A DNA stretch of 64,000 nucleotides, taken from NCBI RefSeq assembly GCF_000720325.1, contig NZ_JOJM01000038.1:8687-72686 (forward strand), in the 5' to 3' direction. The stretch's first letter is position 1. Every line of letters begins with the position of its first letter. The notes below the pieces were generated by a model, which did not search any database, was not told where the DNA came from, and saw only the letters and a program-made list of their open reading frames with translations. This document shows positions 1 to 7,944 of this stretch, one piece after another. Both the position numbers and the translations under genes were made by a program. This stretch comes from Streptomyces sp. NRRL B-1347 (lineage in GTDB: Bacteria > Actinomycetota > Actinomycetes > Streptomycetales > Streptomycetaceae).

Positions 1-916
1 TGAAGCCGCCCTGTTCGGTCCGGAAGGACAACACCGCCGCGACCACCCGGTCGGCGATGTCCTCCAGGTTCGCGCCCAGCTCCCGCAGCGCGCCCACCCC
101 GCAGAACGCGGCCCACACGTCCGGCACGGGGTAGCCGGTCCACCGGGTGAACGAGCCGTCCGGGCGCAGCCGGTCCCGGATCCAGGCGACGCAGCCCTCG
201 GGGTCCCGCGGGGACTCGTCCAGGCGCCGCAAGGCGCTGGTGGCCCGGAACGTCGCCCACAGACAGTCCGTCCCGTCGCCCTCCTGGAAGGTGAATCCGC
301 CCGCCGTGCCCTGCCGGTCCTTGAGCCAGTCCGTGAGCCGCTCGCGGTCCCACGGCAGCGGTCCCTGACCGCCGGTGGCCGTGCTCCAGGCGGTGAGGGC
401 GTAGTAGCAGGCCCGCACGTCGGAGGCGCCGTCCTTGGCGTGGGCCGGGCTCCAGGCCAGTCCGCCGTCCTTGGCCTGCAGCGCCGCCAGCCAGTCGAAC
501 AGGGCCTCCGGCGGCCGCTCGCCGCAGACCTCCACCAGGGTGCGCACGGCGTAGTAGGTGGCCCACACGTCCGACGCCTGGCCGGGCGTCATCGCGAACC
601 CGCCGTCCTCGTGCGCGGCGCTCCACACCCATGCGGAACTCGGCCTGCCGACGGTGCCGCGGCCGCCGTCCGGCAGGTCGGCCATCGCCTGCGTGCAGTA
701 GTACGTGGCCCAGGCGTCGGAGCTCATGCCCGCCGACCACGCGTAACCGCCGTCGGAGTTCTGCCGGGAGGCGAGGAAGCCGCCGACGCTCTCGGGGGAA
801 GGCAGGTCACCGGTGCGGCCGAGCCAGGTGAGGGTCCGCACGGCCGCGTAGGTGCACCACAGGTCGGACTCCCCGGAGACGACGCCCGAGGAGGTCCGCA
901 GCACGTCGTACGTCAT
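1..916 (-). CDS. Alpha/alpha-toroid (prenyltransferase/squalene-cyclase-like) protein, C-terminus outside window
   Basis: The 305 visible residues repeat a unit built on DGG(Y/F) followed by a D-(V/L)-W-A-T-(Y/F)-Y helix, for example SDAWATYYCTQAM (residues 67-79) and DVWATYYAVRTL. This is the alpha/alpha barrel pattern of squalene/hopene cyclases and prenyltransferase beta subunits. I see no DXDD motif of class II terpene cyclases and no clear zinc-ligand set of protein prenyltransferases in the visible part, so the catalytic role is open. The ATG overlaps the stop of the LuxE/GriD-like gene (ATGA), so the two are translationally coupled and the protein should act in the same pathway. The gene continues past the left edge. 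Confidence 0.75.
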   Translation of the reverse strand, partial: MTYDVLRTSSGVVSGESDLWCTYAAVRTLTWLGRTGDLPSPESVGGFLASRQNSDGGYAWSAGMSSDAWATYYCTQAMADLPDGGRGTVGRPSSAWVWSAAHEDGGFAMTPGQASDVWATYYAVRTLVEVCGERPPEALFDWLAALQAKDGGLAWSPAHAKDGASDVRACYYALTAWSTATGGQGPLPWDRERLTDWLKDRQGTAGGFTFQEGDGTDCLWATFRATSALRRLDESPRDPEGCVAWIRDRLRPDGSFTRWTGYPVPDVWAAFCGVGALRELGANLEDIADRVVAAVLSFRTEQGGF

Positions 917-2241
917 GCGGGCACCACCTCGTCGACGACGCGGAAGTTGGAGCGCTTCCAGCTCTTCTGGGAGCCGCCGCTCTTCGTCGTCACCGGCAGT
1001 CGGTTGACGAACCGGACCTCGTCCCAGCGGAAGCCGAGGCGTTCGTCCGTGTGCCGCTGCACGAGGGCGTTCTTCGCGGGCTCGGCCTCCCGGTCGGTGC
1101 CCGGGTCCCGTTCGAGGAGCAGTCTGGCCCAGGTGCCGTCCTGGTCGACCTCGATGAGATAGCCCATGACGTCGCTGTTCGCGTAGACGATGCCTTCGAG
1201 GTCGCGGGTGCGCACGCGGCTGCCCTTGATCTCGGTGCCGTCGCTCCCCCGGCCGTGGACCGTCACCACGGGGGCGGTGGCGCCGCAGGGGCAGCCGTCG
1301 GTCAGGGACACCTCGTCGCCCATGTCGAGGCGGAGGAGGGGGCGGGCGTCGTTGTTGAGCGGGGTGACGACGAGCCTGCCCTCGCGCCCCGGGTCCGCGG
1401 GCACGATGCCGTCGCCGTCGGCGATCTCGAAGTAGTTGGCTCCGCGCAGCAAGTGCAGCCGGTCCTGCGCGCAGCAGGCGGCCAGGGTGCCGCTCTCCGT
1501 GCTGCCGTAACTGGCGTCGTAGGCGCGCGCGTTCCACCACTGCCCGGCCATGGCGCGCAGCTCGGGGGTGCTCACCTCGCCGAGCAGCATGAGGAGTTCG
1601 ACGGAGGGGCGCAGCCGGTCCAGGAGGCCGCGCCTCTTGATGACCTGGGAGAACTCCAGGAGCACTCCGGGCGCGACGAACAGGACGGTGGGCCGGAACA
1701 CCTCCCACAGGCCGATGATGCGGTCCCAGTCGGAGATCCCGGTGGTGTACGGGTAGGCCTTGACATGGGGTACGCCGAGGAACTCGCAGACGCCGACCAT
1801 CAGGTCGGCCACCGGCACGATGTCCGAGGGCAGCAGGATCAGCGCGCGGTGTCCGCCGTCCGCCAGCAGCGGGCGCCAGGCCTCGGCGACGGACACGGTG
1901 TTGGCGATCATGTCCTGGGCCGTGCGCGGGGTGGGCGTGGGGAGGCCCGTCGTCCCGGTGGTCTGGTAGTACTTCAGGCCCGCGTCGACTGGTACCCGCA
2001 GGAAGTCGAGGGGCCGGGCCTTGAGGTCGTCCTTGGACGTCGCGCGCAGGTCGAGGAGCGCCCGCGGCGAGAACGTGCCGAGCGAGGCGTAGGCGGGCGT
2101 CTGCTCCGCGCGGTGCCAGACCTCGGCCAGCTTGGCCGCGTAGTACGTCTCGTCGGAGCGGGACGCGCCGCGGTGGGCGGTCACTTCCTGCTGTATCCGC
2201 TCCATGAAGTCGAGGTCACTCCTGGAGTTGATCTTCACTTG
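913..2241 (-). CDS. GriD/LuxE-like aryl/acyl adenylating enzyme (phenylacetate-CoA ligase / F390 synthetase family)
   Basis: A 442-residue AMP-forming ligase. The nucleotide loop YYQTTGTTGLPTPTPRT, the A5-type YGSTESGT and a cysteine pair GCPCG in the C-terminal third are typical of the PaaK/F390-synthetase/LuxE group. Such enzymes activate a carboxylate as acyl-AMP; with a LuxC-type partner they form a two-protein carboxylic acid reductase, as GriC/GriD do on an aminohydroxybenzoate in grixazone biosynthesis. I chose GTG 2241 because GAAGGAG lies 7 nt upstream; a GTG at 2337 overlapping the luxC-like stop is also open but would translate a 20-bp tandem repeat. Order in the operon: DAHP synthase, reductase, this gene, toroid protein. 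The substrate is inferred to be aromatic. Confidence 0.8.
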   Translation of the reverse strand, partial: QVKINSRSDLDFMERIQQEVTAHRGASRSDETYYAAKLAEVWHRAEQTPAYASLGTFSPRALLDLRATSKDDLKARPLDFLRVPVDAGLKYYQTTGTTGLPTPTPRTAQDMIANTVSVAEAWRPLLADGGHRALILLPSDIVPVADLMVGVCEFLGVPHVKAYPYTTGISDWDRIIGLWEVFRPTVLFVAPGVLLEFSQVIKRRGLLDRLRPSVELLMLLGEVSTPELRAMAGQWWNARAYDASYGSTESGTLAACCAQDRLHLLRGANYFEIADGDGIVPADPGREGRLVVTPLNNDARPLLRLDMGDEVSLTDGCPCGATAPVVTVHGRGSDGTEIKGSRVRTRDLEGIVYANSDVMGYLIEVDQDGTWARLLLERDPGTDREAEPAKNALVQRHTDERLGFRWDEVRFVNRLPVTTKSGGSQKSWKRSNFRVVDEVVPA

Positions 2242-2250
2242 CCACTCCTT

Positions 2251-2330
2251 CGCGTTGAGTGCGGGTCCCTTGTGGTGCGTGCGGGTCCCTTGCGTTGCGT
2301 GCGGATCCCTCGTGCTGCGTGCGGTCCGGC
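2251..2330. repeat. Four 20-bp imperfect tandem repeats between the reductase and ligase genes
   Basis: Units start at 2251, 2271, 2291 and 2311, each with the core TGCGTGCGGGTCCCT (the last diverged). They fill the gap between the reductase stop (2334) and the ligase GTG (2241). Length changes here would alter the spacing between two coupled genes, or the N-terminus if GTG 2337 is used. Confidence 0.8.
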
Positions 2331-2333
2331 TGC

Positions 2334-3701
2334 TCACCCGTCGCCGTGGGCCAGCCCCTTGGCCCGCATCAGGAACTCGCCGAGGAACCCGTCGTGCGGT
2401 ACGTCCGGGTGGAGCCAGGAGGTCGGCTTGCCGCGGTACACGTTGGAGACCGCCGTGAGCTCAGCGGCCTCGGCGACGAGCTCCATGTCGTCGGTGTGCA
2501 GCGAGAGGACCAAGGAGTCGTCGAGGACGTCCACGGCACCCCGCTCGAAGGGGGCGACCCACACGCACGGGAAGGGCACCTCGTACGAGAGCAGCGGGTT
2601 CCTCGCGGACTCCAGCTCCACGACCGCGGGCGTCACGGTCGCCAGGGAGCCCTCGCCGCCGAGCCGTTCGACGCGCGGGGCCAGGTGCACGACCGCGTCC
2701 TTGGCCCGGTTCAGGACCGCCGCCGCGAGGCGTTCCGCGCCGGCCTCCGGCAGGCAGGGCAGGAGGGCCGTGTCGTCCAGGGGCCGGGCCGGTGTCACCT
2801 GGCGCAGTGCGGCGGCCAGTTCCCCGGCGAAGTCCGTCGGGTGCTGTTCGACGAGGACGCCGGTGGTCGCGGTGCACGCGGTTCCCGCATGGTAGAGCGC
2901 ACCGGTCCGCGCGAGGCCGAGCCCGGCGGCCCGGTCGGCGTCGGCGGCCACGACCAGCTTCGAGCGGCCCGGGCCCTGGAGCCGGACGTCGGCGCGGTTG
3001 CGGTACTTGTCGACGACGTCCTGGCCGCCGTACACCAGGGCGCGGTCCGAGCGCTCGATGATCAGGTCCGCCGTCGCGTGGTCGCAGGGCGCCACGACCA
3101 GCTGCGTCGACGGCACTCCCGCCTGCCGCAGCGCGCTGACGAGCCGGAAGGGGGTGAGCGGGTCCCGGGTGGAGGGGCGCACGACGACCCGGTAGCCGAG
3201 CGCGAGGGCCTCCAGCCACATGGCGTGCACCCCCGGGCTGTTGCCCGCCGCGTGCACGGCGAAGACGTCCCCGGTGCGGCGCCACGCGGCGCCTGCCGGG
3301 GGTGCGCCGGGCACGGCGGTGCCGAGCGGGGCGCAGCCCGTGGGCCGTGCCGCCGACGGGGGCCGTCCCACGTCGCGCAGGGTCCGCGTGATGAGCCGGT
3401 CGCACTCGCGCACGACCGCGAGGGGCGTGCCCGTCAGCGTCGCCGTCCGCCGCTCGTGGGCGTCCAGGCCGTCGCCCAGGACCTCCTGGCCTTCGAAGAC
3501 GTCGGCCGCTTTCCTGAGCACCTCCGCCGTCTCACCGACGGACAGGGGCGGGTGGTCACGCAGCTGGTCGATCCAGTGGGAGACGACCAGGCCGGGCACT
3601 GATGCCAGTTCGAGGGCCGGGTTGCCCGAAGCGTCCGGCACGGTGGTGCGGTTCCGCGTCCGGTAGGGCCCGGTCGGGCCCAGCGCGGGAATGTCCAGCA
3701 T
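2334..3701 (-). CDS. GriC/LuxC-like acyl reductase (ALDH superfamily)
   Basis: 455 residues, the usual size of LuxC-type NAD(P)H-dependent acyl reductases. The segment HAGTACTATTGVLVEQ (about residue 270) holds the probable catalytic cysteine of the ALDH fold; a dinucleotide-binding half precedes it (VFAVHAAGNSPGVHAMWLEA, about residue 150). The family reduces an activated acyl group to an aldehyde. ATG 3701 follows GGAGAGCGAGC. It is followed by the adenylating partner, the arrangement of the grixazone GriC/GriD reductase. The aldehyde made is unknown; the DAHP synthase upstream suggests a shikimate-type aromatic acid as substrate. Confidence 0.82.
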   Translation of the reverse strand: MLDIPALGPTGPYRTRNRTTVPDASGNPALELASVPGLVVSHWIDQLRDHPPLSVGETAEVLRKAADVFEGQEVLGDGLDAHERRTATLTGTPLAVVRECDRLITRTLRDVGRPPSAARPTGCAPLGTAVPGAPPAGAAWRRTGDVFAVHAAGNSPGVHAMWLEALALGYRVVVRPSTRDPLTPFRLVSALRQAGVPSTQLVVAPCDHATADLIIERSDRALVYGGQDVVDKYRNRADVRLQGPGRSKLVVAADADRAAGLGLARTGALYHAGTACTATTGVLVEQHPTDFAGELAAALRQVTPARPLDDTALLPCLPEAGAERLAAAVLNRAKDAVVHLAPRVERLGGEGSLATVTPAVVELESARNPLLSYEVPFPCVWVAPFERGAVDVLDDSLVLSLHTDDMELVAEAAELTAVSNVYRGKPTSWLHPDVPHDGFLGEFLMRAKGLAHGDG

Positions 3702-3754
3702 GCTCGCTCTCCTGTTCCTTCCGGCGAGTCGCGGGGCGTACGGTGGTCAGCGGG

Positions 3755-4873
3755 TCAGCGGGCCGCGGCGGTCACGGCGCGGCGCTGGCGGGCCGCGGCC
3801 GCGAGGTCGCGGAGCACGTCCACGGTGGCGTCCCAGCCCATGCAGGCGTCGGTGACGCTCTGGCCGAACACGGGCTCGTCCAGGCCGAGTTCCTGGCGCC
3901 CGGGGATCAGGAAGCCCTCCAGCATGACGCCGCGGACGTCCGGGTTGCCCGCCGCGACCTGGGCGCCGATCTCCCGCGCGACCACGGCCTGTTGCTCGTG
4001 GTCCTTGCCGCTGTTGCCGTGGCTTGCGTCGATGACCAGGCCGGTCGGCAGCGCGGCCGCCGCCAGGAGCCGGGCCGCCTCGCGCACGTTCTCGGGGTGG
4101 TAGTTGGGCCGGCCCGAGGCTCCCCTGAGCACCACGTGGCAGTCGGGGTTGCCGCTCGTCCGCAGCGTGACCGCCCTGCCGTCCCGGTCGACGCCAAGGT
4201 AGGCGTGCGGCGCGGCCGCGGACCGGATGGCGTCGACGGCGACGCCCACGGAGCCGGTGCTGCCGTTCTTCATGCCCACGGGCATGGGCAGGCCGCTGGC
4301 CAGCTGCCGGTGCACCTGGCTCTCCACGGTCCGCGCGCCGATGGCTCCCCAGGAGATCAGGTCGGCCAGGTACACCGGGGCCGACGGGCTCAGCCACTCC
4401 GTCGCGATGGGCAGCCCCATCTCGGCGATCTCCAGCATGAGCGTGCGCGCCGCGCGAAGGCCGCGGTTGACGTCCAGGCTGCCGTCGAGGGCCGGGTCGG
4501 TGAGCAGCCCGGTCCAGCCGACCGTGGTGCGGGGCTTCTCCACGTACACCCGCATGACGAGCACGAGGTCGTCAGCGAAGTCGGCGGCCAGCTCGCGCAG
4601 CGACTTCGCGTACGCCAGACCGGCGTTCACGTCGTGGATCGAGCACGGCCCGACCACGGCGAGCAGTCGGTCGTCCTCACCGCTCAGCACGCGGCGGGTC
4701 AGCAGGCGGCCGTCGCCCACCGAGCGGGCCGCGGCCCGGGTCAGCGGCAGCTCGCTCATGAGCCCGTGCGGGGTGGTCGCCGAGTGCGTACGGTATTGCC
4801 CACCGATGTCGCCCGGTGAGAGTTCGACCACGGAATCGGGTTTGTCCTCGGCCAGCATGTCAAGACTCTGCAT
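3755..4873 (-). CDS. Type I 3-deoxy-D-arabino-heptulosonate 7-phosphate (DAHP) synthase
   Basis: 372 residues resembling the AroF/G/H class: GPCSIHDVNAGLAYAKSL, MRVYVEKPRTTVGWTG, the TVESQVHRQLASGLPMPVG segment, GMKNGSTG and IDASHGNSGKDH. It condenses phosphoenolpyruvate and erythrose 4-phosphate, the first shikimate step. Streptomyces normally use a type II enzyme for housekeeping, so a type I copy heading a LuxC/LuxE operon is most simply a dedicated supply enzyme for an aromatic product. The ATG at 4873 follows GAGGAACG, and only 53 bp separate it from the reductase gene. As first gene of the minus-strand operon, its promoter must lie in 4874-5262. Confidence 0.92.
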   Translation of the reverse strand: MQSLDMLAEDKPDSVVELSPGDIGGQYRTHSATTPHGLMSELPLTRAAARSVGDGRLLTRRVLSGEDDRLLAVVGPCSIHDVNAGLAYAKSLRELAADFADDLVLVMRVYVEKPRTTVGWTGLLTDPALDGSLDVNRGLRAARTLMLEIAEMGLPIATEWLSPSAPVYLADLISWGAIGARTVESQVHRQLASGLPMPVGMKNGSTGSVGVAVDAIRSAAAPHAYLGVDRDGRAVTLRTSGNPDCHVVLRGASGRPNYHPENVREAARLLAAAALPTGLVIDASHGNSGKDHEQQAVVAREIGAQVAAGNPDVRGVMLEGFLIPGRQELGLDEPVFGQSVTDACMGWDATVDVLRDLAAAARQRRAVTAAAR

Positions 4874-5262
4874 CGTTCCTCAATTCGTTCTACTCAGCGC
4901 AGCATTTGTGCGTCGGCAACGAATCATTCGTGTGGACCCTCGATCCCCCGAGCGCCCGTACCGAATGGCGGATCGGACGGGTGGAGGTGAGGGGGACGCC
5001 CCGGCACGGCTGTCCGGCGAGCACGCGAATCACGGTGCCTCATCAGGGAGTTGAGCCGCTACCGGTGCCGCGTGCAGCAAGCTGTGGTGCACCTAGCTGC
5101 ACCACGGCTCCGGGCCACGCCGCGGCCTGCCGCTCTTGCGGCGGCGGCTTTCGCCGAATGCACACCGCTCCGGCCCGCACGCCGACATGTTCCGGATTTC
5201 CCGTATTCCGGCCGGGGATTCCACGAACCGTGGGCTCCGTCACCTCTGTCGCGGAAAAGAAA
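4874..5262. other. Operon promoter region, no gene seen
   Basis: About 390 bp with no convincing coding frame on either strand. It must contain the promoter of the DAHP-synthase operon. The only strong structure I see is the inverted repeat at 5080-5109, listed separately. Confidence 0.6.
5080..5109. promoter_or_regulatory. Inverted repeat upstream of the DAHP-synthase operon (possible operator)
   Basis: GTGGTGCA and TGCACCAC face each other over a 6-nt spacer; the arms extend to 12 nt (AGCTGTGGTGCA / TGCACCACGGCT) with one mismatch. It lies about 210 bp upstream of the operon start. There is no U-tract, so a regulator site is likelier than a terminator. The regulator is not identified. Confidence 0.5.
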
Positions 5263-5306
5263 GCGCCCGCCCGTCCAGGAGGAATTCCTCCTGGACGGGC
5301 GGGCGC
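5263..5306 (-). terminator. Rho-independent terminator of the XRE regulator gene
   Basis: A perfect 44-bp palindrome without spacer, centred on GAATTC. Read on the minus strand it is followed by CTTTCTTTTC. It lies 25 bp past the regulator stop. Its plus-strand side lacks a T tract. Confidence 0.88.
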
Positions 5307-5331
5307 GTCGGGCTCGGGTGCGGGCGGGCCG

Positions 5332-6204
5332 CTACCGCTCGGCCCCCTCGGGGAGCGCCGCTTCCTCGGGGCTCGCCATGTCGAGGAGCAGCATCGCGTC
5401 GTGGTCCGGGGTGCCGGGCGGGGCCTGGTAGGTGACCAGGCGCTGGCCGTCCGTGCGGGAGATCGTCATCACCTCGAAGGAGAGGCAGAGCGAGCCGACC
5501 TCCGGGTGCCGGAAGTGCTTCTGGCCGCCGCCGCGCTCCTGTACGTCGTACCGCTCCCACAGCCGGGCGAACTCCGGGCTCTTCACCACGAGTTCGCCGA
5601 CGAGCTGGGCGAGCTCCGGCATGTCCGGGTCGGCGCCCGCCACCGCGCGCAGGTGGCCCGCGCTGTGCGCCGCCATCTCCTCCCAGTCGCGGTACAGCTT
5701 GCGGCCCATGGGGTGCAGGAACATGTAACGCGTGATGTTGCGGTGCTCCCACGGCCAGTCCGTGATGCCGGCGAAGAGCCGCAGACCGGGCCGGTTGGCG
5801 GCGAGCAGGTCGTTGGTGCGGCTGACGACGTACGCCGGTGCGGGGCGCACCGTCTCCAGCAGGATGCGCACCGACTCCCGCACCGTGCGCGCCGGGCCCG
5901 GGGACGGCGCGGGCGACTGGCCCGCGGCGAGCGCCACCAGCTCGTGCAGCCGGTGCAGGGCGTCGTCGGAGAGCTGGAGCGACTCGCCGAGCGCGGCGAC
6001 GACGGCGGGTGAGGGCCGGGTCTCGCGGCCGCGCTCCAGGCGCGTGTAGTAGTCGACGCTGACCCCGGCGAGGGTCGCCAGCTCCTCGCGGCGCAGCCCC
6101 GGGGTGCGGCGGACGCCCGTACCGGCCCGCAGGCCCACGTCCTGCGGGCGGAGCTGCCCGCGGCGGGCGCGGAGGAAGCGGCCCAGTTCCGTACCTTCGC
6201 TCAT
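5332..6204 (-). CDS. XRE-family regulator with MmyB-like ligand-binding domain
   Basis: 290 residues. The N-terminal helix-turn-helix (about 8-65) contains RREELATLAGVSVDYYTRLE, characteristic of the MmyB-type group. The C-terminal half (about 110-280) has the MmyB-like ligand-domain pattern, including a WPWEHRNITRYMFLHP segment. Such proteins typically repress a neighbouring transporter or reductase. An MFS exporter gene is divergent, starting 155 bp away, so it is the likely target. The gene ends at a strong hairpin. The ligand cannot be read from the sequence. Confidence 0.9.
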   Translation of the reverse strand: MSEGTELGRFLRARRGQLRPQDVGLRAGTGVRRTPGLRREELATLAGVSVDYYTRLERGRETRPSPAVVAALGESLQLSDDALHRLHELVALAAGQSPAPSPGPARTVRESVRILLETVRPAPAYVVSRTNDLLAANRPGLRLFAGITDWPWEHRNITRYMFLHPMGRKLYRDWEEMAAHSAGHLRAVAGADPDMPELAQLVGELVVKSPEFARLWERYDVQERGGGQKHFRHPEVGSLCLSFEVMTISRTDGQRLVTYQAPPGTPDHDAMLLLDMASPEEAALPEGAER

Positions 6205-6358
6205 CCGTTCATTCTCGCAAAGAACGCCGCGCGCAGGGGGGCCGTGTCAGGGCCAGGCACAGCGCTCCCCCTCACAGCTCGGCCTGCCAGGGACCGCAGG
6301 TCGCAGGGCACGCTGCTTGCCGTATCCACAGCGACAGCGCGGTGAGGAGCAGTGCACC

Positions 6359-7756
6359 ATGAGTACGACGCGGTCCGGCGCGGGCACGGCAGCTGAGGCG
6401 AGCGCATCCACCGGGGGCGAGCCGGAACGGCCGGGCTCTCCCCGCGCAGCGCTCGTCGCCGCCGTCCTCGGCTTCTTCGTGATCACGATCGACGTCTCCG
6501 GAGTCAACGTCGCGCTGCCCGCCATGCGGGACGACCTCGGCGGCTCGATGTCCGGCCTGCAGTGGGTCGTCGACAGCTATACGTTGATGTTCGCGGCCCT
6601 GATGCTCTCCGCCGGGGCGCTCTCGGACGCGGTGGGCGCGCGGCGCGCGTACGCCTGGGGGCTCGGTGTCTTCACCCTCTCCTCGCTGGCCTGCGGGGCG
6701 GCGCCGACGCTGGGGGTGCTGATCGGGGCTCGCGTGGTGCAGGGCAGCGCGGCAGCGGTGATGGTGCCCGCCTCGCTCGCGCTGATCCGCCAGGCCTTCT
6801 CCGATCCGGACGAGCGGGCGCGCGGCATCGCCCTGTGGACGGTCGGCGGCGCGGTCGCCATCGCCGCGGGGCCCGTCCTGGGCGGGCTGCTCACCACGGA
6901 GTGGAGCTGGCGCGCCGTGTTCTGCCTCAACGTGCCCACCGGGATCGTCGGGTTCCTGGCCCTGATGCGGGCGGCGCGCTCCCCGCGCCACTCCGTCGCG
7001 TTCGACCTGCCGGGGCAGGTGACGGCCGTACTGGCCCTCGCCGGACTCACCTTCGCCGTGATCGAGGGCGGGCACGACGGGTTCACCCGTACCGTCCTCG
7101 CGGCGACCGTGGTCGCGGTGGTGTGCGCGGCCGCCTTCGTGACCATCGAGGCGCGGCGGCCGGAACCGATGCTGCCCCTTGAGCTGTTCCGGCTGCGCGG
7201 CGTCACCGTGCCGGTCATCTCGGGCTTCGCCCTCAACGCCGCCTTCTACGGCGGGGTGTTCGTGCTGAGCCTCTTCTTCCAGGAGCAGCGGGGCCAGTCG
7301 GCGCTCTCGGCCGGGCTGATGTTCGTGCCGATGGCGCTGATCACCGCCAACGTCAACTACCTCTCGCCGCGGGCGGTTACCCGCTTCGGTCGCCGGACGG
7401 TGGTCGTCGCCGGGCTGCTGATCGTCGCCCTGGGCTGCGGCGTACTGCTCCCCGTCGACGCCGACACACACCCGTGGGTGACCGCCCTTCTGATGATCCC
7501 GCTGGGCATCGGCGGCTCCCTCGCCATGCCCGCGCTGACCTCCCTGATGCTCGACAGCGTCGCCCCCGAACGGGCGGGCACGGCGGCGGCGCTGCTCAAC
7601 ACCAGTCGTCAGACGGGCGGAGCGGTGAGCATCGCCGTCTTCGGCGCGCTCCTCGCCGGGGACTTCACACCGGGCATGCGGGAGAGCCTGCTGAGCGCCG
7701 CCTGTCTGCTCCTGGTCATGGCCCTCGGCGCCGGGGCGCTGCTGCCGCGACGCTGA
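6359..7756 (+). CDS. MFS drug/proton antiporter, DHA2 (14-TMS) type
   Basis: 465 residues with about 14 hydrophobic segments. The first is preceded by a short Ser/Ala-rich tail; motif A is GALSDAVGARR and the antiporter motif C region is AAGPVLGGLLT. ITIDVSGVNVALPAM in helix 1 is typical of multidrug exporters of the EmrB/QacA type. ATG 6359 has GAGGAG 9 nt upstream. The divergent XRE regulator is its probable controller. A good terminator follows at 7796. Substrate unknown; the family exports drugs or metabolites across the inner membrane. Confidence 0.92.
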   Translation: MSTTRSGAGTAAEASASTGGEPERPGSPRAALVAAVLGFFVITIDVSGVNVALPAMRDDLGGSMSGLQWVVDSYTLMFAALMLSAGALSDAVGARRAYAWGLGVFTLSSLACGAAPTLGVLIGARVVQGSAAAVMVPASLALIRQAFSDPDERARGIALWTVGGAVAIAAGPVLGGLLTTEWSWRAVFCLNVPTGIVGFLALMRAARSPRHSVAFDLPGQVTAVLALAGLTFAVIEGGHDGFTRTVLAATVVAVVCAAAFVTIEARRPEPMLPLELFRLRGVTVPVISGFALNAAFYGGVFVLSLFFQEQRGQSALSAGLMFVPMALITANVNYLSPRAVTRFGRRTVVVAGLLIVALGCGVLLPVDADTHPWVTALLMIPLGIGGSLAMPALTSLMLDSVAPERAGTAAALLNTSRQTGGAVSIAVFGALLAGDFTPGMRESLLSAACLLLVMALGAGALLPRR

Positions 7757-7795
7757 GGCCGCCCACGGCGGTGACACCCACCGCCGTCGATGTCT

Positions 7796-7829
7796 CCCAG
7801 CGGCCGGACTCCCCCGGCCGGCCGCTGGG
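7796..7829 (+). terminator. Terminator after the MFS gene
   Basis: Twelve-bp perfect arms (CCCAGCGGCCGG / CCGGCCGCTGGG) around a 10-nt loop, 39 bp past the stop codon. There is no long T tract, as is common in Streptomyces. Confidence 0.7.
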
Positions 7830-7860
7830 TCTCCCACCGGGGCCCGTGGCGGGCCGCGCG

Positions 7861-7902
7861 GCCTTCGCCTTCGCCCTTGCCCTCGCCTTCGCCTTCGCCC
7901 TC
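7861..7902. repeat. GCCTTC-type hexamer repeat, seven units
   Basis: Seven hexamers of GCC(T/C)T(C/T) run in phase in the gap between the MFS terminator and the convergent nuclease gene. It is a short low-complexity tract; no function is visible. Confidence 0.8.
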
Positions 7903-7944
7903 GCTTGAATGCCCCGCACGGCCCGTGCCGCAGGTGGCTTCTTC

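Noticed and set aside
2251..2330. 20-bp repeats considered as CRISPR or iterons
   Set aside because: Head-to-tail without spacers and diverging towards one end; no cas or replication genes.
5264..5305. 44-bp palindrome considered as an attachment site or phage-like inverted repeat
   Set aside because: Its position 25 bp after a stop codon and the T-rich minus-strand tail fit a terminator; no integrase nearby.
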